A model generated the notes under the pieces. It made no database searches, had not been told where the DNA came from, and saw nothing but the letters and a program-made list of their open reading frames with translations. A program made the position numbers and the translations under genes. Positions 35,201 to 47,250 of a stretch of 64,000 nt of DNA are shown in pieces. The DNA is from Stictocephala bisonia. Its lineage: Eukaryota; Arthropoda; Insecta; Hemiptera; Membracidae. Position 1 is the stretch's first letter. Each line of letters starts with the position of its first letter. The DNA lies in assembly GCA_035578905.1 (NCBI GenBank), contig JAQJVL010000670.1, positions 156,001-220,000 on the forward strand. Direction: 5' to 3'.

Positions 35201-35613
35201 ATTACATTGGACACAAACTGTGAGCAGATGTGCCTTGTTGGGAAGAAAAACTAATCTCCTGTATGGATGGACCCCAGGGGGCAGTACAACTAAGTCCGAT
35301 GGCAGTTCAGCAGAATATTACATTGGACACAAACTGTGAGCAGATGTGCCTTGTTGGGAAGAAAAACTAATCTCCTGTACGGATGGACCCCAGGGGGCAG
35401 TACAACTTAGCCCGATGGCAGTTCAACAGAATATTACATTGGACACAAACTGTGAGCAGATGTGCCTTGTTGGGAAGAAAAACTAATCTCCTGTACGGAT
35501 GGACCCCAGGGGGCAGTACAACTAAGCCCGATGGCAGTTCAGCAGAATATTACATTGGACACAAACTGTGAGCAGATGTGCCTTGTTGGGAAGAAAAACC
35601 AATCTTCTGTATA
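35201..35613 (+). repeat. 116-bp tandem array
   Basis: Units start at 35201, 35317, 35433 and 35549 with attacattggacacaaactg; the last is partial, giving about 3.5 copies at an exact 116-bp spacing and very high identity. Each holds gaccccagggggcagtacaac and gtgagcagatgtgccttgtt. A diverged monomer is at 25786-25905. The 62-codon frames across it are by-products of the repeat. Confidence 0.95.
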
Positions 35614-35882
35614 TAGCTGCTGTAGAATACATCTTCTGTACAATACATAATTCGAAAGATTTGCATTCTTTTCATGGTAATGGTAAAATAAGTATTTTTA
35701 AAAATTATATCTAAGGAGTGTTTGTTTACATTATTTTACGGATGACAAACAAGTTCACGGTAAGATAAACTTTCCACTTTTGATGATATTATTTATAGCT
35801 TTTCTAATGTGCATGCCGTTTAAGGATAGCTCCAGAGTTATTTTGTTTATTTCCTTAATTTATTTTTGTTTATTTTTACCAA

Positions 35883-35957
35883 AGTACTGACCGTTGGATC
35901 AATGGGTATTCGAACCATGGACCTTGCCCTCCGAAGTCTGAGCCACCACGCAAGCTC
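35883..35957 (-). mobile_element. tRNA-derived SINE, copy 2 (shortened)
   Basis: On the minus strand gcgtggtggctcag, ggagggcaaggtcca, the B-box-like ggttcgaatacc (plus strand 35905-35916) and gatccaacgg follow in the same order as in the SINE at 14497. About a dozen bases of the A-box region are missing, which would impair pol III transcription. The 3' body and tail are not recognisable. Confidence 0.65.
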
Positions 35958-36212
35958 AGTATGAAATGGTACGTACTTATTATTGTTAATGTGTGCTGTC
36001 ACTGAGTTTCCGCTGACCGTAATTTGGGGAATATTCTTAAATGTGAAATAAAAAAAGGAAAACTTTAAGATTATTCATCTTTATACAGCTCAGTAATTAA
36101 TTGTAATATACGAACATTTTTTACATGGTGTAGATTGTGTATGGATAATCGCCTTATACCTAGAGTGGTAGATGTTTTGTGTTATATTTATTTGAAAATA
36201 AGTCACACGTGG

Positions 36213-36335
36213 TGATATTGAGATGTGGTATGGAGATGTTATATGGAGATGTGGTATGGAGATGTGATATGGAGATATGATATGTAGATGTGATATGGAT
36301 ATGTGTTATGGAGATGTGATATGGATATGTGATAT
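36213..36335 (+). repeat. ~12-bp minisatellite
   Basis: About ten variant copies of gagatgtggtat / gagatgtgatat. The peptide frame on the other strand is a repeat artefact. Confidence 0.9.
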
Positions 36336-36908
36336 AAGTACACATAATACTGTATGTCTGCATGATTTCAATTTAAATAATATGGCAATATACTATTTTG
36401 TAATTTGTCTTAGATGTGGTACGGAATGGTGCATACAAATTAAATATAACTCAATAATATTTAATGCATAAAATATCACCTATAAGTTATTAAAATTGAT
36501 TGTAGTTTCATCAAGTTTTAATTATGTACGACGTATTTAATTAACAAAACTGATTACATGCATATCAAAACGTACGAGATGTAAAGGATGTTCTAATAAA
36601 AATATTTCATATCTCTGTGTTTCTAAATTAAACCTTTGAATAAACTGAGACCTGTGTTTGAATCACATACAACGATGGTTTTCAAGCATTAAAGCACAAA
36701 GAGCAGCAGAGGGAACATTGTTGTCTCTGTGTTTCCCCCTCTCAATCGTAATACGATTACCATCAACCACATGTATCCTCTCGTGAGAAAATAAATTTTT
36801 CATGTTGACCTAATTTTGTTAAGAACTCGAGACAGTGCTTATTACAAATATTACGGTAATACAAATAGAGTAACTAAATCTTGCATGATTGCTTAAACAT
36901 ATTCTAAA
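36336..36908. other. AT-rich interval, no gene seen
   Basis: No recognised feature. Confidence 0.5.
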
Positions 36909-37034
36909 TATTAACAACTAGTTCTTCCGGTGTCAACCGCGTCAAAGGACTATTTACAATATATACAGTTCCAGACGTATATATTGTAAATAGTCCTTTG
37001 ACGCGGTTGACACCGGAAGAACTAGTTGTTAATA
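36909..37034. repeat. Perfect 58-bp inverted repeat
   Basis: Arms 36909-36966 and 36977-37034 are exact reverse complements over all 58 bases, around a 10-base loop (agttccagac). The arms are GC-richer than the surroundings (ccggtgtcaaccgcgtcaaa). The outer next base mismatches. No direct repeat flanks it, and there is no similar sequence elsewhere in the window. Confidence 0.97.
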
Positions 37035-37409
37035 ATGACTCCAGCCGCTTAAGCTTACGAAATAGGAGATTCTAAATACTTTTCACATATTTTGCCGTCT
37101 ATGTATTTCTTTTTCAACTTATTGTATAGATATATTTAGGTAACTCAAGACTTAAGTAAACTAGCTAAAAATATATAATTAATTTTACCTTTATCAAAAT
37201 CAAATGTAATGTACCCATGACTCGTGGAAATCCACTGAAGCTAGATCGTTTAATGTTGTATATTGTAAATATATGTTTTTGTTTTAGTTGAACTACGATT
37301 CTAAATTAACTTAACATAATTCCCAATTAAATGAAAAAAACATAATGATGGGCTAATTTTTATAATATATTTTAAGACAAAGTTCCGTATCTCAGAACAA
37401 ATAGGTTGA
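37035..37409. other. AT-rich interval, no gene seen
   Basis: No recognised feature. Confidence 0.5.
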
Positions 37410-37503
37410 ATACCACACTACGTGTAAGGGTAGTTGGGTGGGGCTTTATTACTGTATGTGTATGAGTAGGTGGGTGGCTCAATACCATTATAAGTGTAGG
37501 TGT
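37410..37503 (+). repeat. 36-bp minisatellite family, decayed copy
   Basis: Two to three diverged units (taccacactacgtgtaaggg, then ttactgtatgtgtatgagta, then taccattataagtgtagg). The G-runs are mostly lost. Confidence 0.7.
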
Positions 37504-38970
37504 GCAATGTGAACAATAATATCTACTGCATTTTTTACAATTCAGAACATATTGTTCGTAATTACATTGATGGAGGTCGCTAGAAGTTCACTGATCATGT
37601 AAGGAAAGCAAGTGGTATTAAAAAAGCGAAGTAATAAACTTAAACCTACACATACGGCTAACAATTTCTGCTTTCTTTGTAAACATAAAATAACAGTGTA
37701 GTTTAAATTAAATATTTCTTAAGGAGGGCTTTAAATTATCTATAGATATTAAGTACCTCTTAATAATGACTAACAAAACGATACTATTAATTTTCTGTTG
37801 CAATGCACAAGCACAAAACATGAAACATAAACGATTCACTAGTGAAACTTTTTTTATACTATTTAATCATAACATGAAAACAAACCTTTTATTAATAATA
37901 TTTCAATGTGTACTGTTTTAGCAGTAATCAATCAATATTATTTAATTTATTTTATGTAAATATCTGCTGTTATTACTTAGATTGAGAGGAAAAAATGTAT
38001 TATTATTGCAATTTTCAATTGGTGTTTTTATTAGTTCTAAAATATTCTACTTAGTATCCAAGTCAAATGCGTTGAAAACCAACATTATATCTGTCTGAGT
38101 TATTTGATATCCATTTAAATTCTAACTAAGTAATGTTATTCCTGTTTAGTTACTAGCCAAACGTGATGACTAGCAGCGAGAAATGACGCTCTTGGACCAA
38201 AAGGGACGTAACTTTATTTTTTTAAAACATCGGCAATAAACAAGCTAACTTGTTTTTATCTTTTATATTTCTATAACGAATATATTTTAGCAATGGATAG
38301 ATTGCTGATTAGTTCAATCAGGGGGCATTAATAAGTTCTCATATACATTTATGTACGCACTAATACAGTTTACTAATGATATTAATACAGTACACTTTAA
38401 TTACGATACATGATAATATGCATATAAATATTATTCCTAATATGGTTTCATTAAGGCAACTCAGAAAGCACTAGTGTAAGAAAGATGTATTGAGTGGTGG
38501 AAGTGAGACAGAGAATCACTCTTCCCCCACTGTATTACTCCATTCAAAAGTATCATAAACCCTATGATTGTGTAATGGCAGTTCAGTAGTAAGCTCTAAC
38601 CATTACCTCATTATCAGCAGTGATTATTGATTGGTTTGGTAAACACTAACAAATTAAGAGTATAACGATTAAATTAAATAATTAATTAGTATTCAAATAA
38701 CAAGTAAAAATAATAATAAGACAATGCTTAGTATCGTAAACAATAAACAGCCATTAAATAATCTTTTACGGTACGTTAGTTGTTTTTTTTCGACTAAATA
38801 CTGTCACGGAAGTTAAATACTTAAATGTGGGAAGGTAGTAATGCCATTTTACAAAGAAAGTTAATGAGGGAACAATTCCTTTTCACCTTTGAAACCTCTA
38901 TAATCATTAAATATAACACGCAGGTCACTTTCTGTTCAGCAACATTATAGGTCGGAGACTGAGAGTAAAA
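37504..38970. other. AT-rich interval, no gene seen
   Basis: About 1.5 kb without recognised features. Confidence 0.5.
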
Positions 38971-39003
38971 CCTAAGAGAATATTATCTACTTATTCTCTT
39001 AGG
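38971..39003. repeat. 12-bp-arm hairpin
   Basis: cctaagagaata (38971-38982) and tattctcttagg (38992-39003) are exact complements around a 9-base loop. A purine-rich stretch of about 120 bp follows. Confidence 0.9.
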
Positions 39004-41439
39004 ATAAGGTGAAGATGGATGAAGACGAGAGGAATGTCGTGGAAGGAGATTAAAAGAGGGGAAACATGAAGTGAGAGAATAAGCTGGAGAAGTGTATTGG
39101 AGACTGGATCTTCGGGGGAAATATGAATTGGGTTAAGGTATGTACGATAGGAATAACTATAAATATTCCTGATTATTAAATAATTATTTACTTATTCATG
39201 TCATGTAATTAAAAAACTTCCCTAATTTATTGTTATGAAACATTGTTATGGAAACTTATTTTGCCAATCAGAAAGCTTAAAATCAATTATAATATTACAA
39301 GGAAAGGAAAGTTACAACTAAACTTTTGTAATTATCTGAGAAGAGAAGCAGTCATTTAAAGTCAAACTACAATCCTGTCAGAGCTTCATTGGATTCAATA
39401 TTTTATTCATTACAAAACTTTGGACGTCTTCCTTTTTTATGTACGACAAATTTGATTACTAATTATAATTTTAAACTCATTTCGTTTCGACTTGATACAA
39501 TTTTACTGTAAACAAAGTATGTCTTAATACTATAGTGGTTACGTGAGTTGGTGATGTGTCACGTCAAGTATAACTGTTCCCCAAAAGGGACGCATTTCGT
39601 AAAAGAGACCGTCAAAAGTGAGTGTAAGTGCAACGAACAGCGGTATTTCACTGATGTGTAGACAAACATGTGGGGGTAACAACTCAAGGTCAGAGGCTTT
39701 ACTAAATCCCATACACAATTCAAAACAAACTATTTATATTACACATGTACTCAGCACAACCACTGCAGTGTTAAAAAAGGATACAAGAGGATCTGATTTT
39801 CATTATTGAATGATGTTTATTCCATGACTACAATCAATAAGCCCAAATACAGTTTGGTGATCCAAAATTTAACAAAAGAAAACCAAATGGTCTATGACCT
39901 CAAAAATGTTAATGTACCATAGTTTACACACTCCCTGCTATTTATGATACCCCTTCTTCAAGTATTTTACTTATTATTTCATACTAATAAGACGAATCTA
40001 CATTGGCTAGTAAATTATTTACTATAAATACTGTCATACTCAAAAGTACATGATACAATGTTTTTGTGTAAAGAGAGAGTCATTTTTTGATAAGATTATT
40101 GCTAACATGAGTGTTTCGGTGCTAAATTGATTAAAATTAACATATATATATATATATCTTACAAGTTTCATATCAATAACGTGTATACATGATTTTAATA
40201 AAATAATTTGGTTTTTTTTCATCAATTTAACTTTTTATACTGAGCCTAGGTCCTACGTACTATTTTTAAGTCAGTTTATGGAATATGGTTATTTAATATA
40301 TAATGAACAAGAATTTCTACATGGAGTAAATACACATTATTATCATTCTTTACTCCATTTTTCGTTTGAATGTATTTAATAGCATATATTTTTAACAAAA
40401 ACAATATAAAAGAAAAAAACATTGCATGCTATGTTAGCTTATGGCTTATTTCACAAAGGCATTTTTGCTATATTAATAAAATTATGCTGTAACAAACAGG
40501 AATTACTTAAATTATAAATAGGAGACATCAAAATTTTATGTTATATCCATATTTTATTTAAATTATCATTAATAATGTCAGTAGTAATTTTATATTGAGT
40601 TTTATATGAAAAAAAAAACCAGTGTTCATCTTCACTTGGTTCATATAATAATTAAAAAGTTCATTTTCGATTCATTTAATTTCCGTTGTTGCTGTAATAA
40701 ACAAAGAAAACAATACAGACTGGCAGTGCATTGTAGTATTGGCATCCTATGTATTCAGGGTGTGATTTAATGACACTTCATTTGACTCTTATTATAGGGT
40801 ATTATCAAATGATTGCATACTCCATGATATATTCCCCACAAATTGTATCACCAAATAATTAATTGTTTTTTAATCAACATTTCTGTGTGTTGATGGTCTT
40901 CTTGACTTTATTCACTGTATTAAAAAAATTTACAATCCTCTTCCGTATTCAATGCTGAATTAGAATGGCTAGGTAAACTTCTAAAAATGTATTGAAAGCC
41001 AGTTGGACAAAGTTGAAAGATATAATAACCCTACAAGTACATCTGCTGCTCTAATTTTACGAAAAACCACTTCATTATTCATGTTAAAATTTAGTTTTAT
41101 TATTTTAGAAGGATACTTCTCTAAAACACAATGATAAAATAGTTAATAGATTATATGAAAACAGAAAGAAAAACATATTTTGCCCTCTTGTTGAGTGTAA
41201 ATATATTCCTAATCTGTAAGGTTGGTATACTATACTGGTAGTATACTCGGTTACAACCCGTGTGTGTTTGTAAAGCAAAGTATTAATTTTATTTGTTTTG
41301 AATGCGTCAGTCTTTGTTGTATATTCAATATAAGATATAGTGTTAACATGTTTATTGTTATTTTTAATATGATGTTATATTTTCATCATGCTAGGAGAGT
41401 AAAAATGGGAATGTTCCATTCCAACACCATTTTACATTC
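39004..41439. other. Interval without recognised gene
   Basis: About 2.4 kb. It contains a purine-rich stretch (39004-39130), a small (TA)n run at about 40141-40158, and short frames at 39618-39809, 40040-40225 and 41222-41446 with no recognised domain. Confidence 0.45.
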
Positions 41440-41594
41440 TTTGTGAATCCCTCTGGTCTGAGGAAGGTGAGCGTGGTTCACCGAAATCAAACATCATACA
41501 TTTTCTGCGTTTTGTACTTGTATTGTAATATATTTGTGCATTTTGTGCTTATATTGTAATACATTTGTGTTGTGTGACGTTCACTTGTACTGTA
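41440..41594 (+). repeat. Dispersed foldback-family repeat, single arm
   Basis: A single copy in the orientation of the right arm of 27753-27908, from tttgtgaatccctctgg to cacttgtactgta. It retains CTGAGGA, A, GGTGA...TCACC and GAAATC, the hammerhead-like order. Confidence 0.85.
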
Positions 41595-44365
41595 AAAAGG
41601 AAAAGAAAAATCTTAAAATAAAAAATTTGAAAAGCAAAACTTTATTTCTTGTCTTCACTTTATAAATTTTAAGTAAACGAACGGAAAACGTACGAATCAC
41701 ATTAGTAAAATAAATGTTTAATTACTTGATATCACACAACATAATTTCCATCACAAGTACAAGTAACAAAGTTACAAGTTATTCCTAAACTATTGTAAAA
41801 GTGTATCAGGTACATGAATAACTAAACATACGTTAGAACGTATGAAAAATCTTTTTTAATTATTTTAAAATAAATTATCAATAGTAATTGGCCAGGTTTT
41901 TCGAAAAATTTTTGGTGATATTAATTTGTTGATCTTCCGATTTATATTCCTATTTAAAAATTTGAATATAATGTAGCCTGTACCAAAATAACTTTAAAAA
42001 ATTATGGTATTTGGAAATCACTGGAACAATTCAGAGTGAGTCTTAAGAAGTAATCTGGGAAAAATCCAGCTTACAGTATTTTCAATAACTAGCACAGGCA
42101 TCTAAATATTGGATGCAGGTGTAGAACACGGTGATCGTGACGTTTATTGCGTAACCTAAAAGAATTTTATGTTGACTCTTGGTCTTCAGCGGGAGGGGGG
42201 GGGGTAACAACGTGTTTAATGTAAATCCTCTTTAAGTGACCCCTCATTTTTAAGGGTCTGCAAAAAAATGAATATTTGTGAAAGCTAAAGTAACTAATCA
42301 ACTCATTTTAAATGTTAATGTTTATTTTACCATATCTATTTTCATGTTTAAAAAAAGTATTTATCCAGTATTTAATAGTAATTAGAAGACGAAATTGTTC
42401 CTTTTGTTTTACTGAATTTAATTAGTCATTGGTTGTTAATGTTGCTATTTTCCTCATCTTCTTTAAAATTTGGTTCCATGTGCATAGTATTGTGGGGCTG
42501 ACCTGGTAGTTTTCTGCCCTTCAATTACTTTTTTTAATTTGTTTCTAAGAAAGGTTTTTAAGTCGTATTAAATGTTCTGTTAATAAAACGTTCCTTCCTT
42601 GTTATGTTTTCCCTGTTTCACCAAGTCCACCCTTAACAGCCATAGCTTAAAATCCTTCATATAAATTATTTCATAAATCTATTACTTGTTTTATGTTAGT
42701 GTTAGTTTCCTAGTTAATTAATTTTGTTTCTAAAGGATTTTTTTATTCAAGAATATTCTTTTTCTTATACCCTTTATACATATGTTGTCATCTGTTACTG
42801 TAATGCCGAAACAGTGGATTGTGAGAACTTGTTTAGTTGTATACTTAAATATATTTATTTTTGTTTTAATGTTGTTTTTACAATATCGTAGGCCAGTCTA
42901 ATGGCATATTTTTTGGTTAATTATTTTATAACACTATTTTATTGTTTCTAATATCCTTCGTAAAAACTTGTTAAATAAATTTGAAGAAATGGGACGCTTT
43001 TTATCGGTCTATTTTTGTATTTCTATAAATATAATTCATTAAATAGGTATTAACACTTCTATTCCTTATGTCTAATTCAATATTTTTGAACTTTCTTAAG
43101 ATTACTATACGCGGTTCGGATTCCACATTAAGCTGTTCCTTAGTTGCCCCCAATGATGAGCTATTATTAATGGCTCTTTCTAAAGTACAATCGATATTAG
43201 TTAGTAACAACGACTGCACTCGTAACACACTTTCGCCTCTCATTATTCACTCATATATTGAAGATAGGTGATAAATAATGAGGTATAATTTGTATGTAGT
43301 TGAAACATAATTGAACAAATTATACATTACGTGACCTACATTGCCTTTGTAAAATAGAGGAAATCTTAACTATTACTCCATTTACACAGTAATATTTACT
43401 CCAATTTATAAATATGATAAGTGATGTTATGTCCTTGCAAATTTTGTATTCAAAATAATTAAGTGTTGCAGGATAAAAACCATTTACTGTCTAATATTGT
43501 ATTTAAAGAACCAAAACTTAAATAATTCCAGAAAATACTAAAATTTTCAATTATATATTAGTTTTATTTTAACCACACAGACCCATGAATTGACCAGTAG
43601 CCAAAGTATATTTTATATCTAAGCATCATTTTATATCTAAAAATATCCCGTAAGCCATAAATATTTTGTTTCCTTTTAACGAACTTTCTCATTTTTAGAT
43701 TAATAGTGTTGCTCCATTATACATACAATCAACGGTATCCCCGGTGTACGAAAGTAAATATTTATATTAAGTAATGTATCATACAACTTCATCTTATGAT
43801 TGTGTAAGGTATTGTCCCCAATTGTGCCTTCCAATACATATTCATGCATGACTCGTATTTCCATCTATTATACATACTAATTCAAACTACAGACTAATAA
43901 ACTAGGTATTGTTGTCTAATACTTTCAAATCTCATATAACTAAAGGCTCTCGTCAATTAGCTATATTTGTAGCAAAAATATATAGTTTAATTGAAAAGTA
44001 ATAAACATCACTGCACCTGCTTTTAACACTGTTAATTTAAAACACAAATTGGAATATTTAGTATTTTCATTGTAATATGACAACTATTTATTGTATTTTA
44101 TTTCTGGTAATTAATATTACTTCTAAATTTTAGTAGGCATATGCCTAAATGATTTGTTGTTTGTAAATATACTAATGATAGTTCGTTTACTTAAATAACA
44201 TAACTCCAAAATTGATATATTCCGTATCAATGGATCTCAACAATTATATGTATAAAATGGATTGTTGAATAATGTTCAGAGTTTTGTATACTCTAACATA
44301 CAAAAAACGTTTCCACACGAAACTTCTTGCAATAAATCAAAACCATATTATATTAATGACCTTAA
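41595..44365. other. AT-rich interval, no gene seen
   Basis: About 2.8 kb. It holds a G-rich run (gggaggggggggggt, about 42191-42205). Overlapping frames on both strands at 43001-43271 are in a slightly less AT-rich piece and were not recognised. Confidence 0.45.
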
Positions 44366-44515
44366 AGTAATCAGAAGGCAAAGACGAGAAAGTTAGCTGA
44401 GCTTGAGAGGAGGTAAATGGTTTTTAATGGACCAAAATCTAATTTGCTAGAGTGAAATTAGCCAACATTTACCCCTTAATAGATCTAAGTTGGTTTGTAA
44501 TCTCCATTTCCTGAC
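44366..44515 (+). repeat. Dispersed repeat, copy 2 (pair with 31470)
   Basis: Same order of blocks as 31470-31615 (agaaggcaaagacgagaaag, gcttgagaggaggtaaatgg, aaatctaatttgctagag, ttggtttgtaatc). Class unknown. Confidence 0.7.
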
Positions 44516-44700
44516 GGACTTTATGTTTCATAAGATTTAGGCTTCCTTCTACAGTTTTACCATAAACCTCCATTTACATTCCATTCGTCGATCAATGTCG
44601 TAAATGAAACAAAATAGATAATTTAATAATATATTATAAAAGCAAACAGGAGTTTTTTCACTACTTATGTAATACCTTACTTATGTTAATTACTGAACGT

Positions 44701-44752
44701 ATAAACCTGTTAAAAAGGTTATATTTTATATTAACCTTTTTTAATAGGTTTA
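44701..44752. repeat. Imperfect 21-22-bp hairpin
   Basis: ataaacctgttaaaaaggtt and its near-complement aacctttttt.aataggtttat flank a short AT loop. About two differences between arms. Confidence 0.85.
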
Positions 44753-45579
44753 TAAATGATAGGGTTAGTGCTTGTTTTACATATTAGGTGGCATCCAATT
44801 ATGATCTCACATAGTGGTTAAATAACGAATTATTTTAAAAAGTCAATAGTGAAAGGTATCTTTTTTACACATATTTTATGATATTGAGACACTATTATTA
44901 ATTTGAGTAACAAACATCGGTGGTTCCAAAATCTCAACAATACTAAATAATTATATTGTTTTAATGACACATACGAGATGCTGTAACTATCACAATTATG
45001 AACTTGGCGTGTGTAAAACTATTCAAGTATATCCTTTCAAGCATAGAGAACCTTCAACTTTATTCACCTGTCGAATCCATATTATCTTTTTCTATAAAAA
45101 GAAGACTGATAACTACTGTCGAAAATCACGCTCAAACCTGCATATAGAAAGAATAAGCTTACGGCGTAGACCTAAGTCGACGTTCCTTATCTTTATCCAA
45201 CAATTGTGTAAAATATGCTATTTAAGGACTATTTATGTATATCATGCGAATCCTCAGATATAAGACCTATATAGCACATTTTTATGGGGTAAGCTGACGT
45301 CACTCCTGTTGCTTTTGCTTGCATAACATATGAGCAATTATATGTACCAATATACTTAACATAGATGTAATCATGGATATTAAAATATTAAAAAGTTACA
45401 TTGTAAATAAGCCCTAGTATTCTATTGAATTATTTTCATTTATTAATTTTTTTAGTGGATAGTTAATTTAAATTTGACGAATCGCTAAAGATCTTTTTTT
45501 TTCTAAGATCAATTAAATTTTCCTTTGCACACTCCTGGATGATGCCAAATGACACAGAGGTTATTACACAGTATAGTGT
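44753..45579. other. Interval without recognised gene
   Basis: An ATG-started 99-codon plus-strand frame at 44964-45263 has a cysteine- and basic-rich peptide that I do not recognise. No splice or promoter evidence supports it. Confidence 0.35.
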
Positions 45580-45617
45580 TATAACCACCCACGCATACAC
45601 GCACAATGGTATTCTTA
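45580..45617 (-). repeat. 36-bp minisatellite family, single decayed unit
   Basis: On the minus strand one unit, taccattgtgcgtgtatgcg then tgggtggtta, aligns to the 20992-21380 consensus. Confidence 0.55.
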
Positions 45618-45886
45618 GGATAAATTTTATTACACATAGGAAGAATTTTTGCAGTTTCTTATTTTATTATTTGAATTTTATGTATTTGAATAATTGTTTT
45701 GTTTACTCTTCGTAACCTGAATATCACCAATTTATTATATTCCAAGTCAATTATAAGTAAATTACTTGAAAAATTAACTATTAGAATATTTTTATTTTAT
45801 TCTTTCTACGCCAGAGGCAGCTTTTACTGAATGTACAAACGTTGTTAAGTTACAACGAGCCAAAGTCATTAATCAAATTTTAAATG

Positions 45887-45961
45887 GAACATCCGGGATT
45901 CGATCCCGCGACCCTTTGAATATAAAGCAGAAGTGCTAGCCACTTACCTATCAAGAGGCAC
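45887..45961 (-). mobile_element. tRNA-derived SINE or tRNA pseudogene
   Basis: On the minus strand, gtaagtggctagcactt resembles an A box and gggatcgaatccc (plus 45895-45907) is a near-perfect B box, with tRNA-like spacing and total length near 75. The ends do not pair as an acceptor stem and the anticodon arm does not fold, so it is not a functional tRNA. It differs from the SINE at 14497 and is closer to that at 55404. Confidence 0.55.
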
Positions 45962-46411
45962 ATTTTCAAATAAATAGCTCTTATGTAATGCATCATTTTA
46001 AAATTATACTTTTGCTTAATAATTTTGATCTCTATATAATTAAATTTGCTTAAAGTAATAATATTACAAACTACAAAAAAATGGTTTTAATTAAATTACG
46101 TAACGATATTCTTTGAAAATTGCCTCAAAAGAAATGAAATAACAATGTTTGACTGTGTTACAGGCAACAACAGTTGACAAAGCCCATGATAATATGATTT
46201 ATTTTCATTTAACGCAAACAGACTTTGATATGTTTATATGTTGAAATATCAGACATGTTAGGGGTTTTATTGATCGTTTAAACTCGTAAATATGACATAT
46301 AGGAGAATACTTCCTAATTAAATGAATCTAGTTCCAATTTATTTAATTATACTTTTCCTAACTATAACTGCCTAATATTACTGTACAACATTGATTTAAT
46401 TACTGCAATCC
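45962..46411. other. AT-rich interval, no gene seen
   Basis: No recognised feature. Confidence 0.5.
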
Positions 46412-46550
46412 TAGTAGGGATGTGCCAAACTGCTGTTTGAAAGAAGCAGCTTAGCTAAAAGCAGTTGGCATCACTAAGCTGCTTAATTAAGCTGCTTATT
46501 AAATCAGTTTAGCTCAGCTACAGCACACATATTGGCACGTTGTTTCTCTA
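46412..46550 (+). mobile_element. Possible hAT-like left terminus
   Basis: tagggatgtgccaaactgct resembles the TAGGGATG.GC termini of many hAT elements. tgccaaactgct folds with agcagttggca about 35 bp on, and AGCTGCTT/AAGCAGC motifs are frequent. No matching right terminus or 8-bp duplication was found, so the assignment is weak. Confidence 0.3.
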
Positions 46551-46754
46551 TACCGTTGTTGACTGAAAATTTCAATTAAATTATAAGATAAAATAAATCT
46601 GATACACATACATATAAAACAGTTACAGCAAGTCTACAAAGACAAGGCTATACAATTTCTTGGAGATAGTTTAGTGAAATGTTTGTATACATTTCCATTA
46701 TTAGAACATTTAATTCAAAGTATATCGTACATAATAACAATGCATCTCATTACA

Positions 46755-47250
46755 ACAGTGGAAGAGAGCTGCAGACAGCAACTAACAAAGACAAGCGCTT
46801 ACTGTTGAATGCTGATGGTCACCTGCTTTATGTGTAACTGTTGGGTGGGGATAGCTGCTGCCGATAAGCAGGCACTCTCGCTCAACTGTTTAGTAGTTGA
46901 GCTGCTTACTTTAATAAACCAGCTGTTTCAGCTTACTAAGCACCCCCTTAACAGTGCAAGAGAACTGCAGACAGCAGTTATAATAGAAAATCACTTACTG
47001 TTGACTGCTGTTGACCAACCTGCTTTCTGTGTAACTGTTGGGTGGGGATAGCTGCTGCCGATAAGCAGGCACTCTCGCTCAACTGTTTAGTAGTTGAGCT
47101 GCTTACTTCAATAAACCAGCTGCTTCAGCTTATTAAGCACTCCCTTAACAGTGCAAGAGAACTGCAGACAGCAGTTAATACGGAAAAGCGCTTCCTGTTC
47201 ACTGCTGTTGACTAACCTGCTTTCTGTAATTGTTGAACGAGGATACCTGT
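46755..47250 (+). repeat. ~197-bp tandem repeat rich in AGCTGCTT
   Basis: Two near-identical units and a third partial one. The anchor tgtgtaactgttgggtgggg occurs at 46831 and 47028 (197 bp). The units contain many gctgctt / aagcagc and ctgctgttgac motifs, like the terminus at 46412, so the whole 46.4-47.25 kb block may be one repeat-filled element. The 80-codon frame at 46809-47051 is a by-product. Confidence 0.8.

Noticed and set aside
42191..42205. G-run as another G-quadruplex array
   Set aside because: It is a single homopolymer-like run without repeated units and unrelated to the 36-bp family.
43001..43271. Overlapping frames on opposite strands, 67 and 80 codons
   Set aside because: At most one could be real, and neither resembles a known protein.
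44964..45263. 99-codon ATG-started frame
   Set aside because: Cysteine- and arginine-containing but with no recognisable pattern; kept only as a note in the interval entry.
45887..45961. Functional tRNA gene
   Set aside because: Good B box and tRNA-like length, but the acceptor ends do not pair and the anticodon arm does not fold.
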